From G11 sp947167445 (GTDB taxonomy: Bacteria > Bacillota > Clostridia > Lachnospirales > Lachnospiraceae), in assembly GCA_947167445.1 (NCBI GenBank), contig CAMVID010000004.1, positions 62,001-126,000 of the forward strand: a DNA stretch of 64,000 nucleotides, given 5' to 3'. The position numbers were made by a program, and so were the translations under genes. Below, in pieces: positions 17,364-26,113 of the stretch; positions within the stretch are counted from its first letter, which is position 1, and each line of letters begins with the position of its first letter. Under the pieces are notes generated by a model, which saw only the letters and a list, made by a program, of their open reading frames with translations, was not told the origin of the DNA and did no database searches.

Positions 17364-17628
17364 TATTCTCTACCTTGTTTTGAAGCTCCTTGCTGTATTC
17401 GAAAAGATTGGTATAAAGTTCTCTTAAGAAGGGCTTATACTCATCCTTTGTGGCAAGTGACTCTATAGTTTTAAGCTTCTCTTCCTCTCTCTTTGGATCA
17501 TAGATTGGAAGGCCCGCTTCTTTTTTGGCCAGTGCTATTCTGGCAGATACATCCATCCTCTTCTCAAATAATTCCACAATCTGTCTGTCGATGACGTCGA
17601 TGGATGCTCGAAGTTCCTTTAGTTCCAT
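17353..17628 (-). CDS. Chorismate mutase, AroQ type
   Basis: The 91-aa all-helical protein has the AroQ pattern: ELRASIDVIDRQIVELFEKRM (helix 1, with the active-site Arg and Arg/Lys), IALAKKEAGLPIYDPKREEE, then a third helix. It converts chorismate to prephenate for phenylalanine and tyrosine, so it competes with TrpE for chorismate. ATG 17628 follows AAGGACG; longer upstream readings lack support. It overlaps the DUF815 gene and heads that minus-strand operon. Confidence 0.9.
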   Translation of the reverse strand: MELKELRASIDVIDRQIVELFEKRMDVSARIALAKKEAGLPIYDPKREEEKLKTIESLATKDEYKPFLRELYTNLFEYSKELQNKVENNEK

Positions 17629-17672
17629 GATTTTTCGTCCTTTTTTTAATTTCATCTTAAACCAAATCATAC

Positions 17673-17701
17673 TTGATAGCAAGACATCAAAAAGCTATAA
17701 T
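17673..17701 (+). promoter_or_regulatory. Sigma-A promoter of the DUF5050-like/radA operon
   Basis: TTGATA (17673-17678) and consensus TATAAT (17696-17701) are exactly 17 bp apart, about 37 bp upstream of the start codon. Confidence 0.75.
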
Positions 17702-17737
17702 TATGGTATAAAAGGCATTTTGATGGAGGGTCACGAA

Positions 17738-18769
17738 GTGAGAAAGAAATTGCCTGCAATTATAGGTATATCTGTACTTGTTGCAGTAATTATTCTTGCT
17801 GTAATTTTTCAGATCAGGAAGGACACCTTCAAGTTCAATTCTTCCCCCGTAATCGGCAACACTGCAGGTAATATCTACAATAAGGGCCTGGTGTGTGAGC
17901 AGAACGGGAAGGTTTATTTCGCCAATCCTTATGACAGAAACACTCTTTACAGGATGAATCCCGATGAAACCACAATAGAAAAAGTTCTCGACGTTACCAT
18001 GGAACTTCTGAACGTGGACGAGAATCATATATACTACTTCCAGACTTCCACAAGCGGAGCCTCCGGTCTTGGACATATGCGTTCCAGAGCCGGCATCTCA
18101 AGGTGTGATCTGGATGGTCGTAACGGAGACAGTTTCACTTCTGATACAGCCTTTTGCATGCTGGTTGTAAACAATGAGCTTTACTACCTGGTTTCAAATG
18201 AAACCGGCCCCCACTTCTACCGTCAGCCCATCGACGGCAGTGACGCCACACTTATTTCCAACGAGCTTATTTATCCCGCCTGCGGAGTCGGTAATACAAT
18301 CTACTATAACGGCAGAACCTTTGACCACGAACTTTACGCTTTTGACACCATAACAAGTACCGGTCAGAGCATCTGGCCCGGCAACATCTGGAATCCGATT
18401 GTGGAGGGGGATTACGTTTATTATATGGACGTCCCCAACAACTACAGACTCTGTCGTTATTCCCTCTCAATGGGGGTTATTGAGGTTTTGACCGAAGACA
18501 GAATTGATATGTTTAACATGGGCTCCGGAAAGATTTTCTATCAGAAAAGTTCTCCCACATCTCCCGCCCTCATCCGTATGAACTATGACGGAAGTGAGAA
18601 GGAGATTATAGCAGAGGGAGTTTTCTCAGATATAAACATGACATCACAGTATGTCTATTTTCACCCATTTGGAAGCGATGCTCCGATGTATCACAACGAG
18701 ATTCTGGGACCTGTTAATCCCCGTCCCTTCGAAGCAGCGCTTATTGCCACCCAAAATACTAAACAATAA
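17738..18769 (+). CDS. Membrane-anchored beta-propeller-like protein (DUF5050-like)
   Basis: The 343-aa protein has one N-terminal membrane helix (LPAIIGISVLVAVIILAVIFQI) with a short basic start, then a series of strands with repeated YY/IYY and W-type motifs typical of DUF5050 propellers (e.g. NHIYYFQT, NELYYLVS, NTIYYNG, DYVYYMD). The bulk should be outside the membrane. I place the start at GTG 17738 because GGAGGG lies seven bases before it; ATG 17723 in the same frame would add five residues. The role is unknown. Confidence 0.75.
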   Translation: MRKKLPAIIGISVLVAVIILAVIFQIRKDTFKFNSSPVIGNTAGNIYNKGLVCEQNGKVYFANPYDRNTLYRMNPDETTIEKVLDVTMELLNVDENHIYYFQTSTSGASGLGHMRSRAGISRCDLDGRNGDSFTSDTAFCMLVVNNELYYLVSNETGPHFYRQPIDGSDATLISNELIYPACGVGNTIYYNGRTFDHELYAFDTITSTGQSIWPGNIWNPIVEGDYVYYMDVPNNYRLCRYSLSMGVIEVLTEDRIDMFNMGSGKIFYQKSSPTSPALIRMNYDGSEKEIIAEGVFSDINMTSQYVYFHPFGSDAPMYHNEILGPVNPRPFEAALIATQNTKQ

Positions 18770-18788
18770 TAATCAAGGAGGTTAAAAG

Positions 18789-19196
18789 ATGGCAGAACAA
18801 CTCATCCGTGCCAATGCGGACGGCTCTATCAGTTTCGGAGATTACACTCTTCCCGAGAAATCCAAGCTGGAGGATTTCCCCCATGCAGGCGACCTTTACA
18901 AGGTTAAGACCTTCGGTGAAATCACAAAGCTTGAGAAGAACGGTGGATTCCTATATGAATCTGTTCCCGGAACCAGCGTAGAGAATTTCGTGGAGAAATC
19001 CGACAGCACGGAATTCGTCGTAAAAGGCGATAAAGATGCCCAGATTACCATTGGGGTTGCTGAAGACACAGAATATGACATATACCTTGACGATGAGAAG
19101 ACAGGAACCGTAGCTTCAGGTCTTTCCGGCAAGTTAAGCTTAAGTGTTGCTCTTTCCGATAAGGGCAGCGTAAATGTAAGGATAGTTAAGAAATAA
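18789..19196 (+). CDS. Conserved protein of unknown function, next to radA
   Basis: This 135-aa soluble protein is rich in short beta strands and acidic residues. The N-terminus reads as an all-purpose strand-turn series (DGSISFGDYTLPEK), and the C-terminal ~60 residues look like a small beta-sandwich (EYDIYLDDEKTGTV). Similar proteins are sometimes labelled endosialidase, but I see no evidence of that activity. AAGGAGG precedes the ATG. Its last base is the first base of radA, so the two are translationally coupled. Confidence 0.75.
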   Translation: MAEQLIRANADGSISFGDYTLPEKSKLEDFPHAGDLYKVKTFGEITKLEKNGGFLYESVPGTSVENFVEKSDSTEFVVKGDKDAQITIGVAEDTEYDIYLDDEKTGTVASGLSGKLSLSVALSDKGSVNVRIVKK

Positions 19197-20566
19197 TGGC
19201 TAAAAGCAAAAATCAGACAGCGTTCTTCTGTCAGAACTGCGGCTACGAATCCTCAAAATGGATGGGCCAGTGCCCCGCCTGCAAAGAGTGGAATACCTTT
19301 GTTGAGGAAACCGTGGTCACAGGAAGCAAAGCAAAAGCGGGGGCCGCATCCGGCCCCCTTAAAATTAACGCTCCCTCATCCCTAAGAGATGTTTCTCTTT
19401 CAGATGATGAGAGGGTTACAACCAATATAGGAGAATTGGACAGGGTTTTGGGCGGCGGAATTGTTCCCGGCTCCTTAACTTTAGTTGGGGGTGACCCCGG
19501 AATCGGCAAGTCCACTCTCCTTCTTCAAACCTGCCAGAATCTGGCGGCAGCGGACCATTCGGTTCTTTATATTTCCGGAGAAGAATCATTAAAGCAGATT
19601 AAGATGCGTGCAATGAGAATGGGCGATTTTACCGACAAACTCACTCTCCTTTGCGAGACGGACCTTACTGTAATAGAGGAAACCATAAGGAAATATACCC
19701 CTGAGTTCGTGGTTATCGACTCCATTCAGACCATGTACTCCGAATCCATCTCCTCTGCCCCCGGAAGCGTTTCCCAGGTCAAGGAAGCCACAGGCTTGTT
19801 CCTTCTTCTGGCCAAGTCCCTTCCTACCTCCATTTTTATCGTGGGACATGTGACAAAGGAAGGAACCGTCGCAGGTCCCAGAGTCCTTGAACACATGGTG
19901 GATACGGTACTTTACTTTGAGGGCGACAGGCACGCTTCCTATAGAATCTTAAGGGGCGTCAAGAACCGATTTGGCTCCACAAATGAGATTGGCGTTTTTG
20001 AAATGCGAAGAGAAGGCCTTGTTGAAGTTGAGAACCCTTCCGAATATATGCTGTCAGGCAGGCCCTTAGATGCCTCCGGAAGTGTGGTTGTATGCTCAAT
20101 GGAAGGCACAAGACCTCTTTTGATAGAAGTTCAGTCCCTGGTTTGCAGAACCAACTTCGGAATTCCCAGACGTACCGCCACCGGCACCGATTTTAACAGG
20201 CTTAATCTTCTTATGGCCGTTTTGGAAAAGCGCGTTGGCCTTCAGCTTTCAGACTGCGATGCCTACGTTAATGTTACAGGAGGCCTTAAGCTTAATGAGC
20301 CTGCTTTGGATTTGGGAATTGTTATGGCCGTGGTTTCAAGCTTTAAGAATCGTCCCGTATCATCGGACGTTATGGTTTTCGGCGAAGTGGGATTAAGCGG
20401 CGAAGTACGTGCGGTAACAGGTGCATCCTTAAGGGTTCAGGAGGCAAAGCGGCTTGGCTTTAACACTGTTATTCTTCCCAAAAGCTGTTTGAAGGGTCTG
20501 GATAAATTTGACGGAATCAAGATTATAGGTGTAGAATCTGTAAGCGATGTGGTTGATTTGATCTGA
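19196..20566 (+). CDS. radA: DNA repair protein RadA
   Basis: The 456-aa protein has the four-cysteine zinc finger (CQNCGYESSKWMGQCPAC, residues ~12-29), a RecA-like ATPase with Walker A GGDPGIGKST, the RadA-specific KNRFG motif (near residue 258), and a C-terminal Lon-protease-like P domain. It promotes branch migration during homologous recombination. Length and domain order are normal. Confidence 0.97.
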   Translation: MAKSKNQTAFFCQNCGYESSKWMGQCPACKEWNTFVEETVVTGSKAKAGAASGPLKINAPSSLRDVSLSDDERVTTNIGELDRVLGGGIVPGSLTLVGGDPGIGKSTLLLQTCQNLAAADHSVLYISGEESLKQIKMRAMRMGDFTDKLTLLCETDLTVIEETIRKYTPEFVVIDSIQTMYSESISSAPGSVSQVKEATGLFLLLAKSLPTSIFIVGHVTKEGTVAGPRVLEHMVDTVLYFEGDRHASYRILRGVKNRFGSTNEIGVFEMRREGLVEVENPSEYMLSGRPLDASGSVVVCSMEGTRPLLIEVQSLVCRTNFGIPRRTATGTDFNRLNLLMAVLEKRVGLQLSDCDAYVNVTGGLKLNEPALDLGIVMAVVSSFKNRPVSSDVMVFGEVGLSGEVRAVTGASLRVQEAKRLGFNTVILPKSCLKGLDKFDGIKIIGVESVSDVVDLI

Positions 20567-20597
20567 CACATCCAAATTTGATTTTGTCGGAGTTATT

Positions 20598-21512
20598 ATG
20601 TGGATTTTATTTGTTTTAATATACGGAATACTTAAAGGAGTTCGGGATGTGGCCAAGAAGCTGGCAGTCAGCAAAAGCGGCGTAACCGAGGTCCTTTTCG
20701 TTTACACTCTAATTGCTTTTCTTTTCACAACACCCGAGATTCCCACTGCATGGGGAGTTCCCACAAAGGAAATGCTTCTTATCGCATTTAAGTCCTTTAT
20801 CATCTTTGTTGCTTTCCTTTGCAGCTTCCATGCAATCAAAAAGATGCCGGTAAGCCTCTATGGAGTCCTGGATCTCTCAAGAATGCTCTTCGCCTTCTTC
20901 ATCGGAATCTTCTGGCTTAAGGAAACCCCCGGAATCTTGCAGATTGTTGGAATGATTCTTGTTTCCGCAGGCCTTTTGCTTTTAAGATTCAGGCCGGGCT
21001 TTCTCAAATTATCAGAGGATGCTCCCGTAGAGTCTGCTGCGGCAGAAAGTGCAGGCGGTAAGGGAATTCTTATCGGAGGCGAACGAGTGGCCGGAATCAT
21101 CCTTATAATGGCCTTCGTTTCCACCTTCTTAAACGCAGTATCGGGAAATCTTGACAAGTATCTTATGAGCACAGGAAATGTCACCAGCGGTCAGCTCCAG
21201 TTCTGGTACATGCTCTACATGCTCATCTATTATGGTATATACGTTATTGTCACCAGGACCAGGATTACAAAGAGCGTCTGGAAGAACGGATATGTATGGC
21301 TTATTTCCATACTCTTCTTCGTGGCTGACAGGTGCCTCTTCATTGCCAACGGATATGCAGAATCCAAGGTTACCGTTATGACTCTCCTTAAGCAGGTCTG
21401 CGTAGTTGTCACCATCCTCGGTGGCCGCTTCATCTTCAAGGAGAAGAACATCGCCTACAAGCTCTTCTGCGCCGGCGTAGTCGTTGCCGGCATCGTCATC
21501 GCCGCTATATAG
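20598..21512 (+). CDS. DMT-superfamily (EamA) transporter
   Basis: The 304-aa integral membrane protein has about ten hydrophobic segments in two EamA repeats (residues ~1-135 and ~155-304), separated by an alanine-rich loop. The first repeat ends in LKETPGILQIVGMILVSAG, a typical EamA boundary. The substrate cannot be named. CGGAGTT precedes ATG 20598. Its TAG stop lies at the first base of the large palindrome at 21511. Confidence 0.85.
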   Translation: MWILFVLIYGILKGVRDVAKKLAVSKSGVTEVLFVYTLIAFLFTTPEIPTAWGVPTKEMLLIAFKSFIIFVAFLCSFHAIKKMPVSLYGVLDLSRMLFAFFIGIFWLKETPGILQIVGMILVSAGLLLLRFRPGFLKLSEDAPVESAAAESAGGKGILIGGERVAGIILIMAFVSTFLNAVSGNLDKYLMSTGNVTSGQLQFWYMLYMLIYYGIYVIVTRTRITKSVWKNGYVWLISILFFVADRCLFIANGYAESKVTVMTLLKQVCVVVTILGGRFIFKEKNIAYKLFCAGVVVAGIVIAAI

Positions 21513-21583
21513 GTGCAAAAAGGGGACAGGCCCCAAATTGCACATGAAACGTGCAATTTGGGGCCTGTCCCCATTTTGCACCT
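21511..21583. repeat. Long REP-like palindrome (copy B)
   Basis: Arms 21511-21543 and 21551-21583 are inverted copies over 33 bp with one mismatch and a 7-nt loop. Each arm contains GTGCAATTTGGGG followed by CCTGTCCCC. The element overlaps the stop codon of the transporter and ends two bases before the next promoter. It is related to the palindrome at 606-676. Confidence 0.85.
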
Positions 21584-21584
21584 A

Positions 21585-21613
21585 TTGACATTCCCTGAAG
21601 TTAGAGTTATTAT
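21585..21613 (+). promoter_or_regulatory. Promoter of the radical SAM/nitroreductase operon
   Basis: TTGACA (21585-21590) and TATTAT (21608-21613) are 17 bp apart. The -10 abuts the palindromic operator described in the next entry. Confidence 0.75.
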
Positions 21614-21641
21614 ATTTGATGCAATAGTATTGTGTCAAATA
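21613..21641 (+). promoter_or_regulatory. Operator-like 29-bp palindrome at the transcription start
   Basis: Arms TATTTGATGCAATA (21613-21626) and TATTGTGTCAAATA (21628-21641) are inverted copies around one central base, with 12 of 14 pairs matching. It covers the -10/+1 region, the place for a repressor. The regulator is not identified; no regulator gene is adjacent. Confidence 0.6.
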
Positions 21642-21655
21642 TAAGAGGGCTGATC

Positions 21656-22747
21656 ATGAACAAAGAATTTGATATCCAGCAGTACATGACTGAAGGTGTT
21701 GAGAGGGTCGTTGCCGACGCTCTTAAGGCTACTTTGCGTAATCCCAAGGAAAGCGCCTTCATGGTCAAGTTTGCGGCTGCCAGTAAGGCAGCATCCAAGA
21801 AAAGGCGGGTGGCCGAAGATAACGGCGAGCATATCCCTCCTTTTTTGATTGCAAGTATTACCAGCCAGTGTAACCTTCACTGCGCAGGCTGCTACTCTCG
21901 CTGCAATGAAGCGACTGTTGATGCGGCACCGGTTAAACAGCTTACCGGTGATGAGTGGAATAAGGTTTTTACAGAAGCAGAAGACCTTGGAATCAGCTTC
22001 ATTCTTTTAGCCGGTGGGGAGCCCATGTTAAGGCGGGATGTAATTGAAGCTGCAGGAAAACACAGGAATATACTCTTCCCTATTTTTACCAACGGAACCT
22101 ATTTGGATGAAAAGTACTTCAAAATGCTGGATTCCTGCAGGAACCTGATTCCTATTATGAGCATCGAAGGTGAAAAAAATATCACTGATGCGAGACGCGG
22201 AGCAGGTATTTATGATAGACTGATTAAGAATATGGATGAATGCCATAGCAGAGGCCTGATCTTTGGCGCGTCCGTAACCGTAACAACAGAAAACATTAAG
22301 GAAGTAAGCTCTGGCAGCTTCTTAAAGGAATTATCCGACAGAGGCTGTAAGGCCGTAATTTTCGTTGAGTACGTGCCTGTTACCGAGGAAAGCAAGGAAC
22401 TGGCCCCCGGTGACGAGGACAGAGAGTATCTTGCAAAGGAAATTGCAAGACTTAGAGAAGAGCATCCCGAGATGGTTTATATTTCCTTCCCCGGTGATGA
22501 GAAAAGCTCAGGCGGATGTGTTGCCGCAGGCAGAGGTTTCTTCCACATCAATTCCCATGGTGGTGCAGAGCCATGTCCTTTCTCCCCCTATTCGGATGTC
22601 AATGTCAAAGACACATCCTTAAGAGAAGCTATGCACTCTCCATTATTTACTGCTTTAAGAAGCGGAGATGTTTTGTTGGACGACCATGACGGCGGATGCG
22701 TATTATACGAGAAACGGGCCCAGGTCGAAGCCCTCTTGACGAAATAA
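21656..22747 (+). CDS. Radical SAM protein
   Basis: The 363-aa protein has the radical SAM cluster motif Cys72-X3-Cys76-X2-Cys79 (QCNLHCAGC) and the SAM-binding LLAGGEP. A later cysteine-containing region (GGCVAAGRGFFHINSHGGAEPCPF) looks like the auxiliary-cluster region of SPASM-type members, though fewer cysteines are present than in full SPASM domains. ATG 21656 follows AAGAGGG. The reaction is unknown. It is followed 35 bp later by a nitroreductase gene, so a redox-linked small-molecule or peptide modification is possible. Confidence 0.85.
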   Translation: MNKEFDIQQYMTEGVERVVADALKATLRNPKESAFMVKFAAASKAASKKRRVAEDNGEHIPPFLIASITSQCNLHCAGCYSRCNEATVDAAPVKQLTGDEWNKVFTEAEDLGISFILLAGGEPMLRRDVIEAAGKHRNILFPIFTNGTYLDEKYFKMLDSCRNLIPIMSIEGEKNITDARRGAGIYDRLIKNMDECHSRGLIFGASVTVTTENIKEVSSGSFLKELSDRGCKAVIFVEYVPVTEESKELAPGDEDREYLAKEIARLREEHPEMVYISFPGDEKSSGGCVAAGRGFFHINSHGGAEPCPFSPYSDVNVKDTSLREAMHSPLFTALRSGDVLLDDHDGGCVLYEKRAQVEALLTK

Positions 22748-22782
22748 ACTGCAGGCATTGCAGGCATATGAGGAAGAATAAA

Positions 22783-23577
22783 ATGAATGATTTAGAGTTA
22801 ATCAAAACAAGACGAAGCGTCAGAACCTTTGACGGCAAACCCTTATCTGAGGAAGATAAGAATAAACTTATTGAGTTTGGGAAGAACATCCCAAATCCCT
22901 ACAATATCCCCGTGGAATTCATTTACCTTGATGCCAAGGAGCACGGAGTATCAAGCCCTGTTATCACAGGAGAGAATGCTTATTTTGCGGCCAAGGTAAA
23001 GCTTAGCGAGCACAGTGAGGAAGCCTTTGGTTATTCCTTTGAAAAATTCGTACTCTACGCATGGTCACTTGGAATTGGAACCACCTGGATTGGCGGAACC
23101 ATGAAACGTGAACTTTTTGAAAGCGAAGCCGGCGTCGGGGAAGACGAGAGAATGTACTGCGTTACTCCCGTAGGCTACCCTGCCAAAAAGAAATCCATTA
23201 AGGAAATCGCAATGCGTACCGGCGTACGCGCCGACTACAGAAAAGAGGCCAGGGAGCTGTTCTTTGAGAATGATTTCGGCACTCCTCTCTCCCACGTGGA
23301 GGACACAGTAAAGAATGCCCTTGAAGCTGTTCGTCTCGGCCCTTCAGCTGTAAACAAGCAGCCCTGGAGAATAGTTAAGTGCGGCAACAGCTACCACTTC
23401 TACGTAAGACATGACAAGGGCTATTCCGAGCATCCCAAGGGAGACATTCAGATGGTTGATATGGGCATTGCCCTTTGCCACTTCATGGACTTTGCCGGCG
23501 GCGAATTATCAATCAACAATCCCGGAATCAAAGTTCCCGAGGACTGCATTGAATATGTAGCCACCGTAACCGTATAA
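22783..23577 (+). CDS. Nitroreductase-family flavoprotein
   Basis: The 264-aa protein begins ELIKTRRSVRTFDGKP, the FMN-binding nitroreductase signature. A central LGIGTTWIGGTM (residues ~100-111) lines the flavin site. A second NTR-like block (EAVRLGPSAVNKQPWRI) follows, as in TM1586/putative TM-nitroreductase proteins, where one chain carries two half-domains. ATG 22783 follows GAGGAAG; ATG 22768 is a possible alternative. It is the last gene of the operon, with a terminator at 23589. Confidence 0.85.
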   Translation: MNDLELIKTRRSVRTFDGKPLSEEDKNKLIEFGKNIPNPYNIPVEFIYLDAKEHGVSSPVITGENAYFAAKVKLSEHSEEAFGYSFEKFVLYAWSLGIGTTWIGGTMKRELFESEAGVGEDERMYCVTPVGYPAKKKSIKEIAMRTGVRADYRKEARELFFENDFGTPLSHVEDTVKNALEAVRLGPSAVNKQPWRIVKCGNSYHFYVRHDKGYSEHPKGDIQMVDMGIALCHFMDFAGGELSINNPGIKVPEDCIEYVATVTV

Positions 23578-23588
23578 ACAGCATAAGA

Positions 23589-23617
23589 AAAAGCTCATCC
23601 GAATCGGATGAGCTTTT
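23589..23617. terminator. Bidirectional terminator
   Basis: A stem of ten or more bp (AAGCTCATCC / GGATGAGCTT) is flanked by As on the left and Ts on the right, so it works for the nitroreductase operon on the plus strand and for tRNA-Trp on the minus strand. Confidence 0.85.
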
Positions 23618-23626
23618 TTATTTTAG

Positions 23627-23697
23627 CAGGAGAAGAGGGAATCGAACCCCCGTTAACGGTTTTGGAGACCGCCGCACTACCGCTGTACTATTCTCCT
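23627..23697 (-). tRNA. tRNA-Trp (anticodon CCA)
   Basis: The minus strand folds into a cloverleaf. The acceptor AGGAGAA pairs with TTCTCCT, the D arm contains GCGGTAGTGC, the anticodon loop is CTCCAAA giving CCA, and the T arm contains GGTTCGATTCC. The discriminator base is G. CCA is not encoded at the 3' end. The G discriminator matches the T-box bulge of the trp leader at 3731. Confidence 0.95.
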
Positions 23698-23703
23698 GTA
23701 TTC

Positions 23704-23728
23704 CTTCGTTGGCATCGCACCAACGAAG
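23704..23728 (-). other. Hairpin in the leader of the tRNA-Trp transcript
   Basis: A perfect 9-bp stem (CTTCGTTGG / CCAACGAAG) with a 7-nt loop lies between the -10 of the tRNA promoter and the tRNA 5' end. It has no T tail, so it is more likely a processing element or a weak end for the upstream M19-like gene than a terminator. Confidence 0.5.
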
Positions 23729-23731
23729 TTA

Positions 23732-23761
23732 ATTATAACATAGTCACTGCTGTAAAAGCAA
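23732..23761 (-). promoter_or_regulatory. Promoter of tRNA-Trp
   Basis: On the minus strand, TTGCTT (23761-23756) and consensus TATAAT (23737-23732) are 18 bp apart, about 40 bp upstream of the tRNA. Confidence 0.55.
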
Positions 23762-23770
23762 GCCTATTTT

Positions 23771-26101
23771 TTATTTATTATCGTGCCAATATTCGCTGTC
23801 TGTGGTAATCCAGTAAGCCTCATCCCTGCTCGGATAAGAATCGCTGTAATTCTCCATTCGCTCGAACATTCTGATATAAGCCTCTGCCGAATTGAACAAT
23901 GCATCCGTATTGACTATGTCAGGTCTTGTTGAGAGTCTTGCAATAAAGTCCGGAGCAAGTCCATAATGGCTCATTCCACCCGTATTAACGTCAAAGGTGC
24001 GGTTTCCCGTAGTCTGTCTGTCAATGCTTACTCCTGCTACGTTCGCATTGTATATTCCGCCATGCAAAGCTCCGAAATTGCTGTAGTCCACCTCTCCGAA
24101 TACCCCGGGATAGTTATCAAAATCGGGAAGCAGACATGCTCCGTTAACATCACTTCCATAGGGGATTCCCAGAATCAGATCATCGGCAGAACTGTCATTC
24201 ATGTTATACCAGGTTGTGGGAACGGCATAGGGGCCACCGTATCTTTGATACTGCGGGAAATCGGGATATCCTGTCTGCGGAACTCCCGTTGAACTTAATG
24301 CTATCATGTAGGAAAGATAGTCAGACACACACATCTGATGACTTTCCATGGTCTCCCAAAGCATAGGGGATACGATTCCGCCTAACTGCATTACCTTTAT
24401 CATACGCGGAATATCCATCTGTTCCCAGCATCTGTCCCCCTCCTCAGGCCTAAACATGTCAAGGATCCTGGTATGCGATGCAATCACACCGGGATATTTC
24501 TCCTCCCAGAGAATATCAAGCACCGCATTGAAGGTCTTGTCCGCCATATGGTCCACTTCTATAACATACTTTTTCTCTATCAGCTTCCTGATTAGCCATT
24601 CCCCGGTCTTGCTTAAACCGATGGAATTCTGATGTCCTAAAACAGACCCATCTATATTAGCCTTAGGCTGTTTGTAATATACTCTGTTGTTTAGGGCAGG
24701 CTCCGGCTGATAGAAATCTCCTCTGTTCATATAGTTCATTATGCTGAAGAGTTCACCCTGATACAGCTGACATCCGCCGAAACCGTTATTCAACGCATGT
24801 ACCGGAAATACACTTCTGATACCCATGGCGTAGAATTCGTCAATCTGCGCTTCTATGGCGTTAAGATGAGAATTCATATCTTCCTCGGACATAAGGCCCG
24901 CTTCGTACCTGCCAATATAGTCCTCCGTGCAGTCAAACAATGTGTCCAACTCAAGTGAGAGGAAAACCGCCATTTTTCCCTCACTTATAACCTGTCTCGC
25001 CTGTGATGCAGATGTAACGATCCTGAACCATCCCGCACCGGGGCCACCGCATTGCGCATCGATGTAATCCTGCATTTCGTACATATTGGCAATCTGCTCT
25101 CTGGCAATCTTCATGTCGTTGAGCTCGGCACCCATATACGGCGGCAGCGCATTGGTTATTCCGCCGAGGGTCGCATTGTTGACACACTGATGTACCATAA
25201 GTCTCTGACCGGCCAGATAAGATCTCTCGATCCACTTATAATATGTCTGAATATGATTCGTGGATTTACTGGTAGGCCAATAGGTAAAATTGGGATAGCC
25301 ATCTGTATTGTGTCTCTCGCACCCATCCACGAGCTTACCCCAAAGGTCAAAGCTTCCGTTGATCCCATGTCTGTCCGTGCAGGCCTTCAGGGCATCCGTT
25401 ATCCCGAGATGACTGAAGCTCATACCGTTGAAAACAGCTTTACCTGAACCAAGATTATGGTTAAGATGAGCGTGTGTATCCGCATATCCCGTTATCATTT
25501 CTCCGACTGCCGGGGTAGCCATGACACTGCCGGTATCCAGTACATTTCCTTCCCCGTCTGTAAATGTCATGCATACATCAGCTTCAGGAAAAGGATTATT
25601 ACCCTCCGCGGCCTCAAATGTAAATAGGCAGCTGTCCTCAACCGAATTCTTCCATTTCAAAGAAGTTCCGGAGATAGATACGTATTTTTGTTTTACCTCA
25701 TTGAAGAAACTGAAAGTACCGTTTCCCCTGTCTTCAATCCTCCAGACAATGTTCTCTCCCAGCCCGTTTGTACGGACTATTGCATTAAAAGCATTTACCG
25801 TCAGATATTTGCTGTCCCGGTCATAAAAGATGTATTTCCCAAGACCTGCAGGTTTCATATAAAAGACCATTGCTCTGTCTGCCGTTGATGCCTGAGCTTC
25901 ATATCCGGCATTATTGCCAAGTAAATAATTACCATTTGCCACGGATCTGATAAGGAAATACTCATTGGCAAAATCATACACCGAGAAAATCTGAGTCTCC
26001 CCATTTTCTTCCTCAGCCCGGCTTATGCTTCCTCCCGGCACGCTCCATAACAAAACTACTGCAACCCAAAAGGCTGCAACCCTCAATACATTCCTTTTCA
26101 T
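23771..26101 (-). CDS. Secreted M19/amidohydrolase-type protein with N-terminal beta-trefoil-like domain
   Basis: The 776-aa protein has a signal peptide (residues ~1-29, cut near SRA-EE). Residues ~38-165 have the three-fold strand pattern and FxxV..YVSI blocks of a fascin- or ricin-type beta-trefoil. Residues ~205-700 look like a metal-dependent TIM barrel: YADTHAHLNHN gives the HxH ligands, SLELDTLF holds the metal-bridging Glu-type strand, VIEVDHM and VIASHTR supply later His ligands, as in M19 membrane dipeptidases. The exact substrate is open. AGGAGGAAGGT precedes the ATG. It is last in an operon after the GPH symporter and GH3 genes, which suggests it acts outside the cell on a peptide- or amide-bearing glycan or is co-expressed with such use. 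Confidence 0.75.
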   Translation of the reverse strand: MKRNVLRVAAFWVAVVLLWSVPGGSISRAEEENGETQIFSVYDFANEYFLIRSVANGNYLLGNNAGYEAQASTADRAMVFYMKPAGLGKYIFYDRDSKYLTVNAFNAIVRTNGLGENIVWRIEDRGNGTFSFFNEVKQKYVSISGTSLKWKNSVEDSCLFTFEAAEGNNPFPEADVCMTFTDGEGNVLDTGSVMATPAVGEMITGYADTHAHLNHNLGSGKAVFNGMSFSHLGITDALKACTDRHGINGSFDLWGKLVDGCERHNTDGYPNFTYWPTSKSTNHIQTYYKWIERSYLAGQRLMVHQCVNNATLGGITNALPPYMGAELNDMKIAREQIANMYEMQDYIDAQCGGPGAGWFRIVTSASQARQVISEGKMAVFLSLELDTLFDCTEDYIGRYEAGLMSEEDMNSHLNAIEAQIDEFYAMGIRSVFPVHALNNGFGGCQLYQGELFSIMNYMNRGDFYQPEPALNNRVYYKQPKANIDGSVLGHQNSIGLSKTGEWLIRKLIEKKYVIEVDHMADKTFNAVLDILWEEKYPGVIASHTRILDMFRPEEGDRCWEQMDIPRMIKVMQLGGIVSPMLWETMESHQMCVSDYLSYMIALSSTGVPQTGYPDFPQYQRYGGPYAVPTTWYNMNDSSADDLILGIPYGSDVNGACLLPDFDNYPGVFGEVDYSNFGALHGGIYNANVAGVSIDRQTTGNRTFDVNTGGMSHYGLAPDFIARLSTRPDIVNTDALFNSAEAYIRMFERMENYSDSYPSRDEAYWITTDSEYWHDNK

Positions 26102-26113
26102 ACCTTCCTCCTG

